Positions 6,991 to 11,511 of a stretch of 11,511 nt of DNA are shown here, in pieces (position 1 is the stretch's first letter; every line of letters begins with the position of its first letter). The stretch is from an uncultured Peptococcaceae bacterium. Its GTDB lineage: Bacteria > Bacillota > Peptococcia > Peptococcales > Peptococcaceae. Location: NCBI GenBank assembly GCA_902462325.1, contig CABQBF010000079.1:1-11511 (forward strand), given 5' to 3'. Below the pieces are notes generated by a model. That model saw only the letters and a list, made by a program, of their open reading frames with translations, ran no database searches and was not told the DNA's origin. A program made the translations under genes and the position numbers.

Positions 6991-8437
6991 CGTAGGAAAA
7001 AGTTTGCTGACTGCCGGCTTATGTCGGGTCTTTCAGCAGGACGGCTATAAGGTGACTCCTTTTAAATCGCAAAATATGGCTTTGAATTCGGGCATCACAG
7101 CCGATGGCTTAGAGATGGGGCGGGCTCAAATGATGCAGGCAGAAGCCTGCGGTATTGCACCCGATGTGCGCATGAATCCCATTTTGCTCAAGCCGGTGAC
7201 CGATGTAGGCTCTCAGGTGATTGTCAATGGCAAGGTATTGGGCAATATGAAAGCGGCTGAATATTTCCGCTATAAGCAGAAGTTGATTCCAGACATTATG
7301 AAAGCCTATCAGTCCTTGGCAGAAGAGTATGATATCATTGTGCTGGAGGGGGCAGGAAGTCCGGCAGAGATTAATTTAAAGCAGGACGATATTGTTAATA
7401 TGAATATGGCCAAATGGGCTGGCGCACCGGTGCTGCTGGTAGGCGATATTGACCGGGGCGGTGTGTTTGCCCAATTGGTAGGCACTATGCTGCTGTTGGA
7501 GCCGGAAGAACAGCAAATGGTGAAAGGCTTGGTCATCAACAAATTTCGCGGCGATGTATCCATTTTAGAACCGGGTTTGCGGCAACTGGAAGAAAAGGCG
7601 AATGTACCGGTGGTCGGTGTGATGCCCTATGTTTACGTGGATATTGATGAGGAGGATAGTCTCAGCACCAGATTGGAGCAGCAGAAAAAAACCGCTTCTT
7701 TGGATGTGGTGGTGATTCGGTTGCCCCGTATTTCCAATTTCACCGATTTTATGGCGCTGGAAACAGAGCCGGATGTGCAACTGCGTTATGTGACTGCGGT
7801 ACAAGAATTAAAGCAACCGGACATGATTATTTTGCCGGGAACCAAAAATACCATCTCCGATTTATTATGGCTGCGGGAAAGCGGCTTAGAAGCGGCTATC
7901 AAGCAGCAGGCTAGCAGGGGCTGTCTGATTTTTGGCATTTGCGGCGGTTATCAGATGCTAGGAGAGATTTTGCGGGATCCTTTGGCCTTGGAAGGCGGAG
8001 GTACTACCGTTGGATTAGGCTTGCTGCCGGTGGAGACTGTGTTTCAGCCGGAAAAGCAGCGCCGACAAATTAGCGGCGTACTGTTGCCATGTAGTTTGCA
8101 GCAGGAAGCCGGTATTCCAGTTAACGGTTATGAAATTCACATGGGTAACACCACATTGCACGACGGCGCCCAGCCTTTTTTACAGCTGGAATTTCATCAA
8201 GATGGATGCTGGCAGGATAGGGTGTATGGCACTTATTTGCATGGTATTTTTGACAGCGATGCATTCCGGCAGCAGCTTTTGCGAATGTTGTATCAGAAAA
8301 AAGGCATACAGCCGGAGCAGCACAACCGATTATCCTGGCAGGCTTACCGGGAACAGCAATATGACAAGTTGGCTGATGCGGTGCGGGAAAATTTAGATTT
8401 ATCGGTTATTTATCAAATTTTGGAGGAAGGACTATGA
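6953..8437 (+). CDS. cbiP: Cobyric acid synthase (glutamine-hydrolysing)
   Basis: CbiP amidates carboxylates b, d, e and g of adenosylcobyrinic acid a,c-diamide using ATP and glutamine, giving adenosylcobyric acid. The 494-residue protein has the dethiobiotin synthetase-like N-terminal domain with GTMSNVGKS and PFKSQNMALNSG, the family signature. Also conserved are VLEGAGSPAEINL and DIDRGGVFAQLVGT. The C-terminal amidotransferase domain has the nucleophile Cys330 in FGICGGYQMLG, His396 in YEIHMG and His430 in YGTYLHGIFD. The ATG at 6953 is preferred over an in-frame GTG at 6950, because GGGAGG at 6941-6946 is well spaced for the ATG. The start lies inside cobD, and the stop shares four bases with the next gene (ATGA). 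Its position next to CobA makes sense because the usual substrate is the adenosylated form. Confidence 0.97.
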   Translation: MAKAIMIQGTMSNVGKSLLTAGLCRVFQQDGYKVTPFKSQNMALNSGITADGLEMGRAQMMQAEACGIAPDVRMNPILLKPVTDVGSQVIVNGKVLGNMKAAEYFRYKQKLIPDIMKAYQSLAEEYDIIVLEGAGSPAEINLKQDDIVNMNMAKWAGAPVLLVGDIDRGGVFAQLVGTMLLLEPEEQQMVKGLVINKFRGDVSILEPGLRQLEEKANVPVVGVMPYVYVDIDEEDSLSTRLEQQKKTASLDVVVIRLPRISNFTDFMALETEPDVQLRYVTAVQELKQPDMIILPGTKNTISDLLWLRESGLEAAIKQQASRGCLIFGICGGYQMLGEILRDPLALEGGGTTVGLGLLPVETVFQPEKQRRQISGVLLPCSLQQEAGIPVNGYEIHMGNTTLHDGAQPFLQLEFHQDGCWQDRVYGTYLHGIFDSDAFRQQLLRMLYQKKGIQPEQHNRLSWQAYREQQYDKLADAVRENLDLSVIYQILEEGL

Positions 8438-8955
8438 GCGGATTGGTGCATATTTATACTGGCAACGGCAAAGGGAAAACCACTGCAGCAGTAGGATTAG
8501 CGGTGAGAGCTGCGGGTCGTGGAAAAAGGGTGCTGTTTGTGCAATTTTTGAAGGACAATAGCTCCGGTGAAATAGAGCCGCTACGGCGCTTAGGAATTAC
8601 CGTGCGAGGGCTCAGCAAACCTTATGGGTTTGTGCGCAGGATGACGCAGGCGGAAAAACAACAGGCAGCGCAGGAACACGACCAGCTACTGCGAACAGCT
8701 ATGATAGAAGCAGAGCAGGACCAATGGGATTTGCTGGTGTTAGATGAAATTATGGCCGCTTGCCATAGTCAGTTAGCACCGGAGCAATTCATCGATGCGT
8801 TATTGGCGAAAAAGCCGCAAGCACTGGAAGTGGTGCTGACCGGCCGTGATGCGCCGCAAAAATGGCTGGCGCAGGCTGATTACATAACAGAAATGACTTT
8901 GCGGAAGCATCCATATCAGCAAGACATTGGAGCCAGAGAGGGGATTGAATATTGA
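8434..8955 (+). CDS. cobA: Cob(I)yrinic acid a,c-diamide adenosyltransferase (CobA/BtuR type)
   Basis: This enzyme transfers the adenosyl group of ATP to the reduced cobalt of corrinoids, forming the cobalt-carbon bond. It serves both new synthesis and salvage. The 173-residue protein shows the inverted-type P-loop GNGKGKTT (residues 10-17), the strand VLFVQFLKD, a Walker B-like LLVLDEIMAA, and VVLTGRDAP. It ends with the family's C-terminal HPYQQDIGAREGIEY. These separate it from the unrelated PduO and EutT adenosyltransferases. GGAGGAAGG lies just before the ATG, which overlaps the cbiP stop. The alternative names are btuR and cobO. Confidence 0.95.
   Translation: MSGLVHIYTGNGKGKTTAAVGLAVRAAGRGKRVLFVQFLKDNSSGEIEPLRRLGITVRGLSKPYGFVRRMTQAEKQQAAQEHDQLLRTAMIEAEQDQWDLLVLDEIMAACHSQLAPEQFIDALLAKKPQALEVVLTGRDAPQKWLAQADYITEMTLRKHPYQQDIGAREGIEY
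8936..8943 (+). promoter_or_regulatory. Ribosome binding site supporting the TTG start of cbiC
   Basis: GAGAGGGG lies eight bases before the TTG at 8952, inside the end of cobA. It makes the TTG start convincing: the next in-frame ATG is at 9030, and using it would remove most of the conserved N-terminal helix. Confidence 0.6.
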
Positions 8956-9593
8956 GCAGAGAAGTAGAACTTGTAAAACCAGCAGAAATTGAGGCTCGCA
9001 GCTTTGCTATCATTACAGCAGAATTGGCTGCTATGGGCTGTGTGTTGGAAGGCGACAATGCCGATGTGATTAAGCGGGTCATTCATACCACTGCCGATTT
9101 TGACTACCGGCATACATTATATTTTTCCAAGCAGGCTGTGCAGCATGCGTTACAGGCCATTCGGCAAGGCGCCCATATCGTGACCGATACCAATATGGGA
9201 AAAGCAGGCATCAATGGGCGGATTTTGGCCCGCTATGGCGGCGAAGTGCATTGCTTTATGGCCGATGATGATGTGGCGGCTATGGCGAAAGCACAGGGCA
9301 CCACTAGGGCCGTGGCCAGCATGGAAAAAGCCGCTCGGTTAGAACAGCCTTGCATTTTTGCTATCGGCAACGCGCCTACAGCGTTGCTGCACCTGTGCGA
9401 TTTAATAGAAGCCGGAAGGCTTCAGCCCGCTTTTATCATTGGCGCGCCGGTGGGCTTTGTCAACGTGGAGGTGGCAAAGGAACGGCTCTTAGCGCAGCAG
9501 GTCCCCTGTATTGTAGCACAGGGGCGTAAAGGGGGCAGCAATGTGGCGGCTGCTATCTGCAATGCGTTGCTGTATAAGCTGGGCCGGAAATAG
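8952..9593 (+). CDS. cbiC: Precorrin-8X / cobalt-precorrin-8 methylmutase
   Basis: CbiC moves the methyl group from C11 to C12, producing (cobalt) cobyrinate, the substrate of CbiA. The 213-residue protein matches the family length. The N-terminal region has KPAEIEARSFAII, then RVIHTTADFDY, in which His45 matches the catalytic histidine of this family (His43 in the Pseudomonas CobH enzyme). Further on are VTDTNMGKAGI, FAIGNAPTAL, IIGAPVGFVNVEVAK, and GRKGGSNVAAAICNALL at the C-terminus, all typical. Translation starts at a TTG within a TTGA overlap with the cobA stop. The gene is last in the operon, although its reaction comes before that of CbiA. A terminator hairpin follows about 30 bases after the stop. 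Confidence 0.96.
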   Translation: MSREVELVKPAEIEARSFAIITAELAAMGCVLEGDNADVIKRVIHTTADFDYRHTLYFSKQAVQHALQAIRQGAHIVTDTNMGKAGINGRILARYGGEVHCFMADDDVAAMAKAQGTTRAVASMEKAARLEQPCIFAIGNAPTALLHLCDLIEAGRLQPAFIIGAPVGFVNVEVAKERLLAQQVPCIVAQGRKGGSNVAAAICNALLYKLGRK

Positions 9594-9625
9594 CAGATAG
9601 CAATAAGTAAGAAAAATACAAAAAA

Positions 9626-9650
9626 GCTCCCAATACGGGAGCGAATTTTT
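9626..9650. terminator. Bidirectional Rho-independent terminator
   Basis: A perfect six-base stem, GCTCCC with GGGAGC, encloses the loop AATAC. On the + strand it is followed by GAATTTTT; on the minus strand it is followed directly by six T residues. It sits between the end of cbiC and the end of the convergent gene at 9656, so it can serve both. The stem is short, but T runs on both sides support the call. Confidence 0.82.
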
Positions 9651-9655
9651 ATGGT

Positions 9656-10213
9656 TTATGGTAAAATGTGTTTGACTTGTCTTGACATGGATAGAATTTG
9701 TTTTTCTTGTTTGCCGGTTTTAGAAATCAGATAGGAAACATCTTCTTGGTAGTCATCAAGACGTGCGTCGAAGTGGGCTTTCAGATTATCAATTTGTTCG
9801 CCGCGCAGTGTATAGCCGTCAAATAGTGCAGTTACTTTAGGAATAAGTTCATTTTCAAGTGCAACGATATGCTGGGATAAAAATTCCTGATTTCTGACCA
9901 ACTGCTCCTGACCGGATTTCAATTTTGTAACATCAAATTTTAAAGTGGCAACGTCGGATTTTAAATCGGTAACATCGAATTTTAAGTCCGTAACATTTTG
10001 TTCCAACTTTGTCTGACCGGATTTTAAATCAATAATATCAACTTTTACATCTGCAACGTCTTGTTCCAGTTTTGTTTGGCCGGATTTTAAATCAATAACC
10101 TCAGCTTTTACATCTGCAACATCCTGTTCCAGCTTCATTTGACCAGATTTTAAAGCTGAAATGTCAGATTGCATTTGCAGCAAAATCTCCAAAATCTTTT
10201 CATCATTTGTCAT
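9656..10213 (-). CDS. Hypothetical coiled-coil protein with 21-residue repeats
   Basis: A 185-residue protein of unknown function. After a short N-terminal helix (ILEILLQMQSDISA) come three consecutive 21-residue units, residues 21-83, each starting LKSGQ and containing LEQ(D/N)V. A 14-residue unit follows (84-97), and then a last partial unit from LKSGQEQL (98 on). The hydrophobic residues fall at alternating three- and four-residue spacing, so the whole stretch should form one long coiled coil. The C-terminal third, with NELIPKVTALFDGYTLRGEQ and DVSYLISKTGKQEKQI, is not repetitive but is also helical. There is no signal peptide or membrane segment, so it is probably cytoplasmic. The ATG at 10213 is chosen because AAGGAGAGG lies just upstream; an in-frame ATG at 10231 lies almost on the predicted transcription start. 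It is not part of the B12 operon and I see no reason to link it to B12. Confidence 0.8.
   Translation of the reverse strand: MTNDEKILEILLQMQSDISALKSGQMKLEQDVADVKAEVIDLKSGQTKLEQDVADVKVDIIDLKSGQTKLEQNVTDLKFDVTDLKSDVATLKFDVTKLKSGQEQLVRNQEFLSQHIVALENELIPKVTALFDGYTLRGEQIDNLKAHFDARLDDYQEDVSYLISKTGKQEKQILSMSRQVKHILP
9965..10153 (-). repeat. Three tandem 63-bp units inside the coiled-coil gene
   Basis: The DNA coding for residues 21-83 consists of three similar 63-base units without spacers. On the + strand each ends with (T/C)TGACCAGATTTTAAA-like or GGCCGGATTTTAAATC-like text. A 42-base unit follows toward the C-terminus. All unit lengths are multiples of 21 bases, so gain or loss of units keeps both the reading frame and the heptad phase. 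Confidence 0.82.
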
Positions 10214-10257
10214 GGCATCCTCTCCTTTCAATCTGATTATACCATGAAAAGGATGCC
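10214..10257. repeat. Interrupted inverted repeat in the divergent intergenic region
   Basis: The arms are GGCATCCT (10214-10221) plus TTTCA (10226-10230) on the left, and TGAAA (10245-10249) plus AGGATGCC (10250-10257) on the right. Thirteen bases pair perfectly apart from a four-base bulge (CTCC) on the left. The 14-base centre contains the minus-strand -10 box. It could be an operator or a DNA/RNA hairpin; there is no direct evidence of function. Confidence 0.5.
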
Positions 10258-10265
10258 AGGTTCAA
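10236..10265 (-). promoter_or_regulatory. Sigma-70-type promoter of the coiled-coil gene
   Basis: Read on the minus strand, TTGAAC (10265-10260) and a perfect TATAAT (10241-10236) are 18 bases apart. Transcription would start near 10229, just upstream of the AAGGAGAGG ribosome binding site and the ATG at 10213. The -35 box matches the consensus at four of six positions. Confidence 0.6.
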
Positions 10266-10272
10266 TAATATT

Positions 10273-10300
10273 TTGAAAATATAAAATTGCTTCGTAGAAA
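10273..10300 (+). promoter_or_regulatory. Possible promoter of the ApgM-like gene
   Basis: TTGAAA (10273-10278) and TAGAAA (10295-10300) are 16 bases apart on the + strand, ending about ten bases before the GGAGG ribosome binding site of the next gene. An alternative -10, TATAAA at 10280-10285, has no good -35 partner. A promoter is expected here because the terminator at 9626-9650 and a minus-strand gene lie upstream, but these exact boxes are a weak call. Confidence 0.3.
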
Positions 10301-10325
10301 CGGAGACAAATGTGGAGGCGAAGGT

Positions 10326-11336
10326 ATGGCAGCTATTTTTTGTATCATAGACGGTATGACTGATGAACAGTGGTCAGAAACGCAAAAAGAGATGCCCTGC
10401 TGGAATCAAATAGGTCAGCAGGGAGCGGTTGGGCTTTTGCAAACCACCCCGCCTGGGCAGCTTGCCGACAGTGTTGGCTGCATCTTGCGGTTATTGGGCT
10501 ATACTGGAGCCGATGCTTGTCGGGGCTGGATTGAAGCTTTAGGCTGTGATATTCCCTTTGCTGCCGATGATCTTTTGCTGCGGGCCAGTTGGATGACTTT
10601 AGATAAACGGGGGTGCAGCACGGGGTTTGCGGTATCGCCGTTGAAGGTTCCGACGATGGAGCAGGGGATATGCTATTACAGCTTAGGTGGGTATAAAGCG
10701 ATGCTGGTACTGCAGCATGGTGCGCCAATCCTGACACAGTTGCGGACTTGTGCGCCCCATCAGCATTTTGGCGCGCCGTTAGAGGGGTTGTTGCCGAAAG
10801 GCAGTGAAGTGTTGACAGCTTATATAAAAAAATATTGTACGGCTGAGCAGATTTTAATTCCCTGGGGGCCGGCTGAAGCAGGCAGTTTACCGGCCTTTTC
10901 CAGACCGGCTGTTTTATTGGCAGGATGCAGCACAGCTTTGGGTATTGGCCGTGCCTTGCACCTTCCAGTTCTGCATCCCAATGGCGCGACTGGAGATGTG
11001 GACACCGATTTGTCTGCAAAAGCAGCTGCAGCACTGCAAGCGGCAGAAATATATCCGTTGGTTATTTTGCATATCAATGGAGCCGATGAAGCGGGGCATC
11101 GTAAAAATTGGGAAGAAAAAAAAGCTTTTTTGCAGCAGGTAGATGCATTAGTTTTTACACCGCTGTTGCAATCGGGGCATTGTTTGTTGTTTACAGCGGA
11201 CCATGGCTGTAGCCCTGAAACCGGCGGCCATTTACAAAATTTGCAGCCTTTTGTGCTTTATGGTACAATACATAGAGGCAATCTTGGCATATTACCAGCT
11301 GCGATGGGATTACAGCTTTTGTGCAGCAGAGTATAA
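10326..11336 (+). CDS. ApgM-like phosphoglycerate mutase / alkaline phosphatase superfamily protein
   Basis: A 336-residue protein resembling archaeal-type cofactor-independent phosphoglycerate mutases (ApgM) and their relatives. Metal-binding residues of the alkaline phosphatase fold are visible: Asp9 in CIIDGMTD, Asp254 and His258 in NGADEAGH, Asp292 and His293 in TADHGC, and His302 in TGGH. The likely nucleophile is Ser49 in PPGQLADSVGCILRLLGY, where classical ApgM proteins have PGSD shortly before LLGY. The following segment WIEALGCDIPFAADDLLLRASW corresponds to the ApgM EAL...D...R region. The ATG at 10326 is chosen for GGAGG at 10313-10317; the frame is open from 10287. It has its own transcription unit, diverging from the coiled-coil gene. 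Members of this superfamily branch include mutases and proteins proposed to be homoserine kinases, so the substrate is open; phosphoglycerate mutase activity should not be assumed. Confidence 0.75.
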   Translation: MAAIFCIIDGMTDEQWSETQKEMPCWNQIGQQGAVGLLQTTPPGQLADSVGCILRLLGYTGADACRGWIEALGCDIPFAADDLLLRASWMTLDKRGCSTGFAVSPLKVPTMEQGICYYSLGGYKAMLVLQHGAPILTQLRTCAPHQHFGAPLEGLLPKGSEVLTAYIKKYCTAEQILIPWGPAEAGSLPAFSRPAVLLAGCSTALGIGRALHLPVLHPNGATGDVDTDLSAKAAAALQAAEIYPLVILHINGADEAGHRKNWEEKKAFLQQVDALVFTPLLQSGHCLLFTADHGCSPETGGHLQNLQPFVLYGTIHRGNLGILPAAMGLQLLCSRV

Positions 11337-11361
11337 AAAGTAAAAAGCGAGGTAGAAAAAA

Positions 11362-11511
11362 ATGGGTGTGCAATTTTCTAAATGCTATGTCTGTAAACAT
11401 TTTATTTCCGGTGGAGAACTGGAGAACTTTACTTGCCAGGCCTATCCTGAGGGGATTCCGGCAGATATTGTATTAGGCAAAACCAATCATGATCGCCCTT
11501 TAGAGGAGATC
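11362..11511 (+). CDS. Small cysteine-containing hypothetical protein, 5' part
   Basis: The first 50 codons of a gene that leaves the window. The protein starts MGVQFSKCYVCKHF, with Cys8 and Cys11 forming a CxxC pair, followed by Cys25 in FTCQAYPEGIP. The pattern CKHF...C.A(Y/F)P.GIP, then a glycine and histidine, resembles a widespread family of small uncharacterised bacterial proteins as I remember it; I cannot name a function. The cysteines could bind a metal. The start is supported by GAGGT eight bases upstream. Only 25 bases separate it from the preceding gene and no terminator lies between, so cotranscription is likely. Confidence 0.65.
   Translation, partial: MGVQFSKCYVCKHFISGGELENFTCQAYPEGIPADIVLGKTNHDRPLEEI

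Noticed and set aside
9965..10153. Tandem repeats considered as a CRISPR array
   Set aside because: Units are directly adjacent with no unique spacers and they encode an in-frame coiled coil.
10258..10325. Cobalamin riboswitch in front of the ApgM-like gene
   Set aside because: The leader is too short for the aptamer, and I see no B12-box-like sequence there or in the operon gaps.
10345..11034. Minus-strand open frame of 229 codons opposite the ApgM-like gene
   Set aside because: The translation is low in complexity, rich in Ser, Pro, His and Cys, and has no recognisable domain, while the + strand frame carries conserved metal-binding motifs. It is a shadow frame.

Overview
The window is the 3' part of a cobalamin (vitamin B12) biosynthesis operon from a bacterium using the anaerobic (cbi-type) route, followed by a short accessory region. 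Roughly balanced base composition, strong GGAGG-type ribosome binding sites, occasional GTG and TTG starts and the gene repertoire suggest an anaerobic member of the Bacillota. The Negativicutes (Phascolarctobacterium or Acidaminococcus relatives) are my best guess, but that placement is an inference from general resemblance and was not tested.

From the left edge to 9593 there are twelve genes, all on the + strand and packed almost without gaps: cbiT (3' part only), cbiA, cobT, cobU, cobS, a short cobU-like gene, cobC, cbiB, cobD, cbiP, cobA/btuR and cbiC. Neighbours overlap by 4 to 44 bases or are separated by 1 to 14 bases, so they are almost certainly cotranscribed and in part translationally coupled. 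The operon promoter, any cobalamin riboswitch and the early corrin-ring genes must lie upstream of the window. A hairpin with flanking A and T runs at 9626-9650 ends the operon and probably also ends the gene that converges on it.

Together the genes cover the late pathway. CbiT and CbiC finish ring methylation and rearrangement to cobyrinate. CbiA and CbiP amidate the side chains, and CobA adenosylates cobalt. CobD makes aminopropanol phosphate and CbiB attaches it. CobU activates the side chain to the GDP form, CobT activates the lower-ligand base, CobS joins the two halves and CobC removes the 5'-phosphate. A threonine kinase and lower-ligand synthesis genes are not seen here.

From 9656 to the right edge lie a minus-strand coiled-coil protein built from 21-residue repeats, a divergently transcribed protein of the ApgM-like (cofactor-independent phosphoglycerate mutase / alkaline phosphatase) superfamily, and the start of a small cysteine-containing protein. 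The most interesting points are the CobU pair, in which the usual conserved motifs are divided between a full-length and a short protein; the unusual ApgM-like protein next to a B12 operon with no visible threonine kinase; and the in-register repeats of the coiled-coil protein.
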